Shown one piece after another: positions 10,758 to 18,893 of a DNA stretch of 64,000 nucleotides. Origin of the DNA: AP-15 sp963702685 (lineage in GTDB: Bacteria > Pseudomonadota > Alphaproteobacteria > ATCC43930 > CGMCC-115725); contig CAVPDQ010000021.1 in the NCBI GenBank assembly GCA_963702685.1, positions 1 through 64,000 on the forward strand, given 5' to 3'. Within the stretch, counting starts at the first letter, position 1. Each line of letters opens with the position of its first letter. The position numbers were made by a program, and so were the translations under genes. A model generated the notes under the pieces. That model saw only the letters and a list, made by a program, of their open reading frames with translations. It searched no databases and had not been told where the DNA came from.

Positions 10758-11773
10758 CCGTCGGCGGCCCGGGCACGGGCTTCACGGGCACGGGCTTCAT
10801 AGGCGCGCACGATGCGGGCGACGAGGTCGTGCCGCACGACATCCCGATCGGTGAAACGAACCATGGCGATGCCTTCGACCCCGGCGAGCGTGTCGAGCGC
10901 CTCGGCGAGCCCGGAAGGCGCGCCCGCCGGCAGATCGACCTGGGTCGGGTCGCCGGTCACGACCATGCGCGAGGCTTCGCCGAGCCGGGTCAGGAACATC
11001 TTCATCTGCACCGGGGTCGTGTTCTGCGCCTCGTCGAGCACGACAAAGGCGCGCGACAGGGTGCGCCCGCGCATAAATGCGATCGGCGCCACCTCGATCT
11101 CGCCGGTGCCGAGCCGCTTGGCGAGCTGCTCGGCCGGCAGCATGTCGTTCAACGCATCGAAAATCGGGCGCAGATAGGGATCGACCTTGTCGCGCAGGTC
11201 GCCCGGCAAAAAGCCGAGCCGCTCGCCGGCCTCGACCGCCGGGCGCGACAGGATGATGCGCTCGACCCGCCCGGTCATCAAGAGATCGACCGCGGCGGCG
11301 ACCGCGAGATAGGTCTTGCCGGTGCCGGCCGGCCCCAGCCCGAAAACCAGCTCGCTTTCACGCAGCGCCTTGATATAGGCGGCCTGTCCCGGCGTGCGGG
11401 CCGCGATCCGGCGCTTTCTGGTGCGGAACGCGGCGTCTTCCAGCCATAGGCTCAGGCTCTTGTCGCCGAGCTCGGCCTCGGCCAGCCGAATCGCCGCCTC
11501 GACCGCCGGCAAATCGATCTCCTGGCCCCGCTTCAAGCGCTCGTAGAGACGCGAGAGGGCGAGGTGAGCGGCTTCGGCCGCCGAGGCCGGACCCGAGATC
11601 GCGAGCCGGTTGCCGCGGGTGACAACCGAGACGCCGAGCTTTCGTTCGAGCCGGTCGAGATGCTGGTCGCGCTCGCCGTAGAGCAGCGGCAGCAGCAGAT
11701 TGTCGTCGAATTCGAGCTGCAGGCGGCCGGCCTCCGGCGCGCCGCGGGCAAGGTCGGAGGCGAGCCCGGTCAT
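10754..11773 (-). CDS. phoH: PhoH-family ATPase (YbeZ)
   Basis: This 339-residue protein has a Walker A motif GPAGTGKTYLA and a Walker B segment AFVVLDEAQNTT, followed by TGDPTQVDLP. The N-terminal part holds a KH-like RNA-binding segment. The ATG at 11773 overlaps the miaB stop as ATGA, indicating translational coupling. PhoH/YbeZ is thought to work with YbeY in RNA metabolism, and the two genes overlap here. Confidence 0.92.
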   Translation of the reverse strand: MTGLASDLARGAPEAGRLQLEFDDNLLLPLLYGERDQHLDRLERKLGVSVVTRGNRLAISGPASAAEAAHLALSRLYERLKRGQEIDLPAVEAAIRLAEAELGDKSLSLWLEDAAFRTRKRRIAARTPGQAAYIKALRESELVFGLGPAGTGKTYLAVAAAVDLLMTGRVERIILSRPAVEAGERLGFLPGDLRDKVDPYLRPIFDALNDMLPAEQLAKRLGTGEIEVAPIAFMRGRTLSRAFVVLDEAQNTTPVQMKMFLTRLGEASRMVVTGDPTQVDLPAGAPSGLAEALDTLAGVEGIAMVRFTDRDVVRHDLVARIVRAYEARAREARARAADG

Positions 11774-13140
11774 GCCGCGAGCCTGCCGGCGAGGCTGTTG
11801 GCGCCGGCAGCCGAAATCAGCGCCGGGACAATCTCGCCGACCCGCTCGGCGTCGGCTTCGACATGGACGCTTTGCAGATAGGGGCTGCGGCCGACCAATT
11901 GGCCGGAATGCCGGCCCGGCTTTTCCAACAGCACCGGCACGACACGGCCGACGCACGCCTCGTTGAAGGCGCGCTGCTGGTGTCCGAGCAACGCCTGCAA
12001 GGCCGCCAAGCGCTCGGATTTGATTTGATCGGCGACCTGGTCCGCTGCCGCAGCGGCCGGGGTGCCGGGCCGCGGCGAATATTTGAACGAGAACGCTTGG
12101 GCAAAGCCGATTTCGCCGGCGAGGTCGAGGGTCGCCTGGAAATCCGCATCGCTCTCGCCCGGAAAGCCGACGATCAGATCGGTCGAAAATGCCAGATCCG
12201 GCCGGGCCGCGCGCAAACGCCCGACCGCATGCCGGTATTCGCCGGTGCTGTGGCGCCGGTTCATCGCCCGCAGCACCCGATCGGAGCCGCTTTGCACCGG
12301 CAGATGCAGAAACGGCATCAGCTGCGGCACATCGCGGTGCGCCGCGACGAGAGCGTCATCGACATCGCGCGGATGCGAGGTCGTGTAGCGGATGCGGGCG
12401 AGCCCGCCGATCTCGGCGAGGGCACGGACCAGATCGCCCAAGCCCCACTCCCCGCCGCCCGGGCCGGCGCCGTGATAGGCGTTGACGTTTTGCCCGAGCA
12501 GAACGATCTCGCGCGCGCCGGCGCCGGCCAGGGCGCGTGCCTCGGCCAACACCTGTGCCGCCGGTCGCGAATATTCGGCGCCGCGCGTATAGGGGACGAC
12601 GCAAAAGGTGCAGAACTTGTCGCAGCCCTCCTGCACGGTCAGAAAGGCGCTGACCCCGGCGACCGCGCGCGCTTCGGGCAGCGCATCGAATTTGGGCTCG
12701 GCGGGAAAGCCGGTGTCGATGATGGCGCCGCTCTTCTGTGCCGCGCGCGTCACCATCTCGGGCAAGCGATGGTAGGCTTGCGGGCCGAAGACAAAATCGA
12801 CAAAGGGTGCCCGCCCGATGATTTCCGCCCCCTCGGCCTGGGCGACGCAGCCGGCGACGGCGATCAGCATCTTGGCGCCCCGCCGCTCCCGGCGCGACTT
12901 CAGGCGCCGCAGCTGGCCGAGCTCGGAGAACACCTTTTCGGTGGCCTTTTCCCGGATGTGGCAGGTGTTCAGGATCACCAGATCGGCGATCTCGGCGCTC
13001 TCCGCCCGGGCGAAGCCGAGCGGCGCCAATAATTCGGCCATGCGCGCCGAATCGTAGACATTCATCTGGCAGCCATAGGTCTTGATGAATACCCGCTTTG
13101 TCGGGTCCCGCATCGCGCTCTCCGAGAAGCCTGCTGACAT
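11770..13140 (-). CDS. miaB: tRNA-2-methylthio-N6-dimethylallyladenosine synthase
   Basis: MiaB methylthiolates i6A37 in tRNA using two 4Fe-4S clusters. N-terminal cluster cysteines lie in KTYGCQMN, NTCHIREK and VAGCVAQ. The radical SAM triad is in EGCDKFCTFCVVPYTRG. A TRAM RNA-binding domain ends the protein. Start candidates are the ATGs at 13143 and 13140, overlapping the upstream acyltransferase stop, or the ATG at 13113 (MRDPTKRVFIK), which has GGAGAG in good position. The next gene, phoH, overlaps the stop. Confidence 0.95.
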   Translation of the reverse strand: MSAGFSESAMRDPTKRVFIKTYGCQMNVYDSARMAELLAPLGFARAESAEIADLVILNTCHIREKATEKVFSELGQLRRLKSRRERRGAKMLIAVAGCVAQAEGAEIIGRAPFVDFVFGPQAYHRLPEMVTRAAQKSGAIIDTGFPAEPKFDALPEARAVAGVSAFLTVQEGCDKFCTFCVVPYTRGAEYSRPAAQVLAEARALAGAGAREIVLLGQNVNAYHGAGPGGGEWGLGDLVRALAEIGGLARIRYTTSHPRDVDDALVAAHRDVPQLMPFLHLPVQSGSDRVLRAMNRRHSTGEYRHAVGRLRAARPDLAFSTDLIVGFPGESDADFQATLDLAGEIGFAQAFSFKYSPRPGTPAAAAADQVADQIKSERLAALQALLGHQQRAFNEACVGRVVPVLLEKPGRHSGQLVGRSPYLQSVHVEADAERVGEIVPALISAAGANSLAGRLAA

Positions 13141-14006
13141 CATCCGGCAATCGCCTCCACGGCCCCGCCCCGTCCCGCCCCGTCCCGTCCCGCCCCGCCC
13201 CGCCCCGCCGGCGGGTCCGGCACCGGCTGCGGTCGCCCGGCGATGGCGGCGGCCACGCCACCGCAAATCCGGGCATGGCAATAGCGCGCGAGCGCCTTGC
13301 GCGACCCGCAATCGGCGAGAAAGGTCGGCGGATGAAACTCGACCACGACCTCGACCGTGCCGAGGCCCATCATGCGCCATATGTGCGGCGCCAGATCGAC
13401 CGCGCCGTACCAGGCGAAATAGGGCCGGAGCAGGCGGCCGAGCGGAATGCCGTCGAGCCGGGTATAGGCGATCGAGACCGGCTGCACGACGACCGGCGGT
13501 GCGGCACCGCCGCCATCGACCGCGCCGAAGAGGGCGCTCTTGAACGGCAGCACGTGGCTGCCGTCGCCGCTCGTCCCCTCGGGAAACAGGATCAGCGCGT
13601 CGCCGGCGGCGAGCCGCGCGCCGATCGCCGCGCGCTGCGCAAGTGTGCTGCGGGCTTGCCGGTCGACAAAGACGCTGCGCTGCAATTTGGCGAGCCAGCC
13701 GAACAGCGGCCAACGGGCGACTTCCGCTTTGGCGACAAAGGAGCCGGCGATCAGAGAGCCGAGCACCGCAATGTCGGTGTAGGAGATATGGTTCGCGGCG
13801 AACAAAGCCGGCCGCTCCGCAGTCGGGGAGCCGATCCGGCGCACCCGGAACCCCAGGATGCGGCAGCACCAGCGGTGGTAGACCGAGGGGAACGTCGTCG
13901 CCCATTTCCGGCGCAGCAGCACACCCACCCCCTGCACCGGCATCAGCACGATCGTGCAGAGGAGATAGAGGGTCAGCCGCCCGATCCTCAGCGTCGGCGA
14001 ACCCAC
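13140..14006 (-). CDS. olsA: 1-acyl-sn-glycerol-3-phosphate/lyso-ornithine-lipid acyltransferase family
   Basis: A PlsC-type acyltransferase with one N-terminal membrane helix (LTLYLLCTIVLMPVQG). The first catalytic block is atypical: AANHISYTD keeps the NHxSxxD core. The FPEGTSGDG block and a later PVSIAYT block follow. The start is probably the GTG at 14006, 5 bases after the olsB-like stop. The coupling to an OlsB homologue suggests ornithine-lipid O-acylation, but phosphatidic acid synthesis is possible. The C-terminal tail (GRGGAGRDGAGRGG) comes from a simple G/C-rich repeat and looks non-functional. Confidence 0.75.
   Translation of the reverse strand: MGSPTLRIGRLTLYLLCTIVLMPVQGVGVLLRRKWATTFPSVYHRWCCRILGFRVRRIGSPTAERPALFAANHISYTDIAVLGSLIAGSFVAKAEVARWPLFGWLAKLQRSVFVDRQARSTLAQRAAIGARLAAGDALILFPEGTSGDGSHVLPFKSALFGAVDGGGAAPPVVVQPVSIAYTRLDGIPLGRLLRPYFAWYGAVDLAPHIWRMMGLGTVEVVVEFHPPTFLADCGSRKALARYCHARICGGVAAAIAGRPQPVPDPPAGRGGAGRDGAGRGGAVEAIAG
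13156..13212. repeat. C/G-rich simple repeat at the 3' end of the acyltransferase gene
   Basis: Irregular tandem units of CCCCG and TCCCG type run through this segment. They encode the Gly/Arg/Asp-rich tail of the acyltransferase and probably vary in copy number between strains. Confidence 0.7.
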
Positions 14007-14010
14007 AGGG

Positions 14011-14868
14011 TCACATCCATGGGTCTTTGCAACGCCGTTCGTAATGGCGCGAGTACTTGTCGGTGACGAGATCCGTCTTGACCACGACGCAAACATCGGT
14101 GGTGTTGAACTGCTCGTCGATGACCGCCCCGTCGCCGACAAAGCCGCCGAGGCGCAGATACCCCTTGATCAACGGCGGCAGCGACGCGCGGGCTTGCGCC
14201 AGATCCATCGCATCGGCCGACAGCCGGCGCATGTCCACATAACGGTGCGGCAGCGCGCGCGGCCGCAACGCCGGCGGCGCCAGATGACGGTGATAAAGAT
14301 AGGAGAGCGCGGCGGCCACCGCATCGGGATCGGTGCCGGGCAGGCTGGCGCAGCCGAACATCAGCGCGATCTTGTAATGAAAGACATAGGCGGCGATCCC
14401 GCTCCACAGCAGCGGCATCGCCGAGCGGTGCCGGTAGGTCGGATCGACGCAGGAGCGCCCGAGCTCGAGGATCTCTCCCGGCTGCGCGACGAGCGGGGCA
14501 ATGTCGTATTCGCCGGCCGAGTAGAAGCCGCCGAGCCGGGCAGCCGCCAGGCGCCGGATCAGCCGATAGGTGCCGACCACCCGTGCGGACGCAGCGCGGC
14601 CATGATCGAGCACCAGAAGATGGTCGCAATCCTCGTCAAAGCGGTCGGCGTCGCGGCGCAGATGCGCCGGGCGGGACAGCGGCCGCGCGCCGAGGTTCTC
14701 GTAGAACACCCGATAGCGCAATGCCTGCGCCGCATCGATGTCGCCGGCGGTGGCGGCGAGCCTGACCTGCAGCCGGCCCGACCAGATATCCACAATGCCG
14801 CCGCGGCGTGCAGGTGCGCCGGGGGCGACCGGAAGCACCGGCGATGTGGTCGCGCCGTCGCCGATCAT
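14011..14868 (-). CDS. olsB: OlsB-type N-acyltransferase (ornithine lipid synthesis family)
   Basis: The 285-residue protein belongs to the GNAT-related family that transfers 3-hydroxyacyl chains from ACP to ornithine. Family segments visible are ALRYRVFYENLGA, DHLLVLD, YRLIRR, GGFYSAGEYDI, ILELGRSCVDP and YRHRSAMPLLW. The ATG at 14868 overlaps the fur stop, and the acyltransferase gene begins 4 bases after its own stop. In alphaproteobacteria OlsB and OlsA cooperate to make ornithine lipids; this pair fits, though hemolysin-like acyltransferases of other specificity share the fold. Confidence 0.72.
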   Translation of the reverse strand: MIGDGATTSPVLPVAPGAPARRGGIVDIWSGRLQVRLAATAGDIDAAQALRYRVFYENLGARPLSRPAHLRRDADRFDEDCDHLLVLDHGRAASARVVGTYRLIRRLAAARLGGFYSAGEYDIAPLVAQPGEILELGRSCVDPTYRHRSAMPLLWSGIAAYVFHYKIALMFGCASLPGTDPDAVAAALSYLYHRHLAPPALRPRALPHRYVDMRRLSADAMDLAQARASLPPLIKGYLRLGGFVGDGAVIDEQFNTTDVCVVVKTDLVTDKYSRHYERRCKDPWM

Positions 14869-15296
14869 TCGGGGTCGGCGTCGGCGCCGCGCTTGCGCGG
14901 CACGGCGTACAGCTCGAGCCGATGACCGACCAGATCGTAGCCGAGCTGGTCGGCGACGGCCCGTTGCAGCCTCTCGATCTCCTCGTTGCGGAACTCGATC
15001 ACCCTGCCCGACTGCAAGTCGATCAGATGATCGTGGTGATCGCTCGGCATTTCCTCGTAGCGCGACCGGCCATCGCCAAAATCGTGCCGTGCGAGGATGT
15101 TGGCTTCTTCGAACAGCCGCACGGTACGGTAGACGGTGGCGATGCTGATGTGCGGATCGATCGTCATCGCCCGGCGGTAGACCTGCTCTACGTCGGGATG
15201 ATCGATCGATTCCGACAGCACCCGGGCGATGACGCGACGCTGCTCGGTCATCTTCAGTCCCTTGTCGAGACAGAGCTGCTCCAGGCGCGAGGCCAT
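14865..15296 (-). CDS. fur: Fur-family metal-dependent repressor
   Basis: The 143-residue protein has the winged helix (MTEQRRVIARVL, ISIATVYRTVRLFE) and the metal-binding dimer domain with PSDHHDHLIDL. The HHDH cluster is the Fur/Zur/Mur signature. It lacks C-terminal CxxC pairs, so a structural zinc site of that type is absent. Alphaproteobacterial Fur homologues in this position (next to miaB) often respond to manganese or iron; which one cannot be decided here. Confidence 0.88.
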   Translation of the reverse strand: MASRLEQLCLDKGLKMTEQRRVIARVLSESIDHPDVEQVYRRAMTIDPHISIATVYRTVRLFEEANILARHDFGDGRSRYEEMPSDHHDHLIDLQSGRVIEFRNEEIERLQRAVADQLGYDLVGHRLELYAVPRKRGADADPE

Positions 15297-15386
15297 CGCG
15301 TCTCCGTTATCGGGGATCTTCCTTGGGCATTATACGCCATCGCATCGTCGCCGCCTATGGTTCGAATGGCGGGATTTGCCCGGCGC

Positions 15387-15800
15387 CTACCCCTGCCGGC
15401 GGGCCCGCGTGCCCAGGCCGATTTCCTTGGCGAGCCGGCTGCGCTGACGGGCATAGTTGGGCGCCACCATCGGATAATCCGAAGCCAGCCCCCAGCGCTC
15501 ACGGTAGCTCTCGGGGGTCATGTTGTATGCGGTCATCAAATGCCGCTTCAGCATTTTCAGCTTTTTGCCATCCTCGAGGCAGACGATGTAGTCGGCATGG
15601 ACCGACTTCTTGATCGGGACCGCCGGTTGCGGGCGCTCCGCCGGCATCGCCGGCACATTCCCGATATTGGCCAGTGAATTGTACACTTGGTTGATCAGTT
15701 GGGGCAAATCGCCCACCGACACGGTATTGTTGGAAACGTGCGCAGCGACGATTTCGGTCGTCAATTCCAGCAAATCGCCGGCTTGGTCAGAGCTGTTCAT
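15387..15800 (-). CDS. MucR/Ros-family transcriptional regulator
   Basis: The 137-residue protein starts at the ATG at 15800 (MNSSDQAGDLLELT). It shows the family hallmarks VSNNTVSVGDLP, PAVPIKKSVHADYIVCLEDGKK and MTPESYRERWGL, including the zinc-finger cysteine in IVCLEDG and the downstream histidine RHL. MucR proteins are alphaproteobacteria-specific H-NS-like regulators of surface polysaccharide, motility and virulence genes. The upstream gap is AT-rich, consistent with autoregulation, which is known in the family. Confidence 0.9.
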   Translation of the reverse strand: MNSSDQAGDLLELTTEIVAAHVSNNTVSVGDLPQLINQVYNSLANIGNVPAMPAERPQPAVPIKKSVHADYIVCLEDGKKLKMLKRHLMTAYNMTPESYRERWGLASDYPMVAPNYARQRSRLAKEIGLGTRARRQG

Positions 15801-15939
15801 CGTGATGGTCCCACCGTATGACTGATTGCCAATATAAGTAACAATTTGCGGCAAGGCAATGCGGGTGCCGACCGGTTTCTTTCAATTTGCGGCACGGCCC
15901 AAAAATCCGGCCGCAAGCAAGGCGAGACCAGCGCCGCGC

Positions 15940-16425
15940 TCAGGTGGTGCACGGGCCGGCCGAAAAACCCAAGCGGAGCACCAGCGCATCGATCGGCAAT
16001 CGGCCGCGGCGATAGTAATCGGGCCGTCTGCCGACCGGGACAAACCCTCGCTCGGCGTAAAGGGCGCGGGCCCCGGTGTTGTCGGCGGCGACTTCGAGAA
16101 CAACACTGTGGGAGCCACAGCGCCGCGCTGCGCCGCAGATCGAATCGAGCAGCGCCGCGCCGATGCCGGCGCGCCGCTTTTCGGGCACGACCCCGAGGGC
16201 CAGAATCTCGCTTTCTGTGCCGAGCGCCAGCGCCAGCGCGAACCCGACCGGCCGACCCACGGTCGAGGCGATCCCACCAAAACAGCCGGGCATCCGTAAG
16301 ATATCGCTCATCGCCGCGAGACCCCACGGGTCCTCGGGAAAGCAAACGCCATGCAGCAGCGACAGCGGCCGTGCCAGCGGCAGCCCGCCGCCCCCCGTTA
16401 TCGGCTCGATTCGCAAGCTCAACAA
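15940..16425 (-). CDS. rimI: Ribosomal protein bS18 alanine N-acetyltransferase family
   Basis: A GNAT acetyltransferase with EILALGVVPEKRRAGIGAAL (acetyl-CoA-binding motif A) and VVLEVAADNTGARALYAERGF (motif B). Adjacency to tsaB is the classical RimI position. No ATG or GTG fits; TTG codons at 16425, 16422 and 16416 are candidates, the first overlapping the tsaB stop. The product would be about 160 residues, the normal size. The start is therefore uncertain but the family is clear. Confidence 0.8.
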   Translation of the reverse strand: MLSLRIEPITGGGGLPLARPLSLLHGVCFPEDPWGLAAMSDILRMPGCFGGIASTVGRPVGFALALALGTESEILALGVVPEKRRAGIGAALLDSICGAARRCGSHSVVLEVAADNTGARALYAERGFVPVGRRPDYYRRGRLPIDALVLRLGFSAGPCTT

Positions 16426-17159
16426 CCGCTCCGGCGCGGTGACGGGGCGGCGAGAGTCACCGCCGGCGGGCGCAGGTAGAGCGGCCGTGCATCGCCACGC
16501 TCGCCCCGTCGCCAGCAAGCCAGCGCAGCGCGCAACGCACCCGCTGCCCGCGGCATCGCGCCGGTCGCCCGGACTTCGGTCGTCCGGACTTGGATTCGCC
16601 GCGTCGCGAGCGCATCGGCCGCGCGCTGCGCCGCGTCGCCGAGGATCAGGACCGCGCCACCGCCCGCGGCAGCGGCGACAAAATCGCCGAGCGCCTCCGG
16701 CGGCAACGCAGCGGGCTCGCTCAGCGGACACAGCGCCGGGTCGAACAATTGCACGAAAAGATCGGCACGCCGGCTTTCCAGCGCAATCAACAGAAAATCG
16801 CGCAACAGAAAATCGCACCCGGCCCGCCGATCGGACGCAACAGCGCCGGCGGTCGCGGCAAAGGCGGTCGCGGCAAAGGCGGTCACCCCGACGAGCGGCG
16901 CCCCGCAGGCCAGCGCAATGCCGCGCGCCGCCGCGAGGCCGACGCGGATCCCGGTAAAGCTGCCCGGCCCCACGGTCGCTGCGACGATATCGAGCGCGGC
17001 CGGCTTCAGCGGCACCGCGCGCATGACCCGATCGATCATCGGCAGCAGCGCTTCGGCCTGGCCGTGCGCCATCGCCAGCTCCTCGGCGCCGAGCAGCCGG
17101 TCGCCGCAACCGACCGCCACCGAGCAGGCAGCGCCCGCTGTGTCGATCGCCAGAACCAG
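16419..17159 (-). CDS. tsaB: tRNA threonylcarbamoyladenosine biosynthesis protein TsaB
   Basis: TsaB is the non-catalytic partner of TsaD in t6A37 formation. The sequence has VLAIDTAGAACSVA at the N-terminus, MAHGQAEALLPMID and the signature VGPGSFTGIRVGLAAARG. No ATG, GTG or TTG lies near the expected beginning; CTG at 17159 (LVLAIDT) is where translation should start. Either a rare start or a sequence error is involved. The region AATAFAATAG derives from a 12-base repeat near 16850-16880. It lies between nfu and rimI. Confidence 0.87.
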   Translation of the reverse strand: MVLAIDTAGAACSVAVGCGDRLLGAEELAMAHGQAEALLPMIDRVMRAVPLKPAALDIVAATVGPGSFTGIRVGLAAARGIALACGAPLVGVTAFAATAFAATAGAVASDRRAGCDFLLRDFLLIALESRRADLFVQLFDPALCPLSEPAALPPEALGDFVAAAAGGGAVLILGDAAQRAADALATRRIQVRTTEVRATGAMPRAAGALRAALACWRRGERGDARPLYLRPPAVTLAAPSPRRSGC

Positions 17160-17212
17160 AGGCGAGCGCTGCCCCGGCGGCCCCTGCCCCGCGCGAGCCT
17201 CGCCCGTTTGGC

Positions 17213-17760
17213 TCAGACCGCCTGCACCTCGACCACTTCGGGAATGTAATGGCGCAGCATATTTTCGATCCCGGCCTTCAGGGTCGCGGTCGAGCTCGGG
17301 CAGCCCGAGCACGAGCCTTGCATGTGCAAATAGACGACGCCGTCGGCGAAATCGTGAAATATGATGTCGCCGCCATCTTGCGCCACGGCCGGTCGCACTC
17401 GGGTTTCGAGCAGCTCCTTGATTTGCGAAACAACCTCGTCGTCTTCCTCGTCGCTGGCGGCGGGTGGCAGGTCGGCGCCGAGCAATACCGGCCGTCCGGC
17501 GGTGAAATGCTCCATGATCGCGGCAAGCACCGCCGGCTTGAGCCGATACCAATCGCTGTCTTCGTCCTTGGTCACAGTAATAAACTCAGAGCCGAGAAAA
17601 CTCCGGTCACCTCGGGCAAGGAGAACAACCGCTCGGCGAGAGGCGAGCGCGCCGCCGAGCGCGGATCGGAGAAGTTCGCCGTCCCCGTCGGCATCACGGT
17701 CCGGCCGGGCAGAAATTTGAGGCTCGCCGGGTTGGGCGTCTCTTCGGTCTGAATAAACAT
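17213..17760 (-). CDS. NifU/Nfu-type iron-sulfur scaffold (frame broken at 17597-17600)
   Basis: The N-terminal Nfu domain starts at the ATG at 17760 (MFIQTEETPNPASLKFLPG) and runs to PEVTGVF. Homology continues in a second frame as LGSEFITVTKDEDSDWY and ends in the NifU domain, where GSCSGCPSSTATLK holds the CxxC cluster-binding pair. Restoring one A to the A4 run at 17597-17600 (T on the coding strand) joins the two into a normal protein of about 182 residues. This is a textbook homopolymer indel, so a base-calling error is likely. Nfu delivers Fe-S clusters to client proteins. Confidence 0.88.
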
Positions 17761-17863
17761 CGGCGGCTCCACCAAATCTCGGGAAAAAGATCGTTCTTAA
17801 CCTTGGGCGCGCCCCCGGGCAAATCAACCCTCGGGGCAAATCAACCCTCAAGGCGAACAACGC

Positions 17864-18862
17864 TCAAGGGCGCAACAATCCGCTGACGTCCTGCGCCTCG
17901 CGCAGCACCGGCTCGGCAATCGCACGCGCCCGCTCCGCACCTCGGCGCAGCACCTGGTCGATATGGCCGGGATCGGCGAGCAGCCGGCGCATCTCGGCGG
18001 CGATCCGGCCGAGCACATCGACCGCCAGCGTCGACAGCTCCTCCTTCAGCTGCGAAAAGCTCGCGTGCGCAAATCGGGCGAGCGCGGCGGCGCGCGTCAG
18101 ATCGGCAAGCGCCGCATAGATATCGATCAGATTGGCGGCTTCCGGGCGGCTGTCGAGCGCGGCCAGCGAATCGGGCAGCAGCTCGGGATCGGTCTTGGCC
18201 CGGCGGATCTTCAACGCGATCGCGTCGGCATCGTCGAGCATGTTGATCCGCGAATAATCCGAGCTGTCCGATTTCGACATTTTCCTGGTGCCGTCGCGCA
18301 GGCTCATCACCCGCGCCGCGGCGCCAAAGATTTGCGGCTCGGGCAGCGGGAAGAAATCGCAGCCGTAGCGGCGGTTGAAGGCGCCGGCGATGTCGCGCGC
18401 CAGCTCCAGGTGCTGCTTCTGGTCCTCGCCGACCGGGACATGCGTCGCCCGGTAGACGAGAATGTCGGCCGCCATCAGCACCGGATAGGCGTAGAGCCCG
18501 AGACCCGCCACGTCGCGGTTCTTGCCAGCCTTTTCCTTGAACTGGGTCATGCGGTTGAGCCAGCCGAGGGGGGTCAGGCAGGCCAAGAGCCAAGCCAGCT
18601 CGGCATGCGCCGGAACCATGCTCTGGTTGAAGATCGTGCAGCGCTCGGGGTCGATGCCGGCGGCGATATAGGCGGCGGCGACCTCGCGCGTGCTGGCGCG
18701 CAGCTCGGCCGGGTCCTGCGGCAGGGTCAGCGCGTGCAGATCGACGATGCAAAAGATGCATTCATAATCGTGCTGCAACGCGACCCAGTTGCGGATTGCG
18801 CCGAGATAATTGCCGAGATGCAGATTGCCGGTCGGCTGGATGCCCGAAAAGATGCGGTTCAT
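17864..18862 (-). CDS. trpS: Tryptophanyl-tRNA synthetase
   Basis: A class I synthetase with the HIGH-type motif in TGNLHLGNYLGA and KMSKS in RKMSKSDSSD. The ATG at 18862 (MNRIFSGIQPTG) gives 332 residues, the standard length. It follows murJ on the same strand, an arrangement common in alphaproteobacteria. Confidence 0.96.
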   Translation of the reverse strand: MNRIFSGIQPTGNLHLGNYLGAIRNWVALQHDYECIFCIVDLHALTLPQDPAELRASTREVAAAYIAAGIDPERCTIFNQSMVPAHAELAWLLACLTPLGWLNRMTQFKEKAGKNRDVAGLGLYAYPVLMAADILVYRATHVPVGEDQKQHLELARDIAGAFNRRYGCDFFPLPEPQIFGAAARVMSLRDGTRKMSKSDSSDYSRINMLDDADAIALKIRRAKTDPELLPDSLAALDSRPEAANLIDIYAALADLTRAAALARFAHASFSQLKEELSTLAVDVLGRIAAEMRRLLADPGHIDQVLRRGAERARAIAEPVLREAQDVSGLLRP

Positions 18863-18893
18863 CGCGCCTGTTATCGCCGCGGCGCGGACCGGG

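Noticed and set aside
14044..14925. A 293-residue plus-strand frame opposite olsB
   Set aside because: It is antisense to olsB and fur, both of which have clear family motifs; no independent support.
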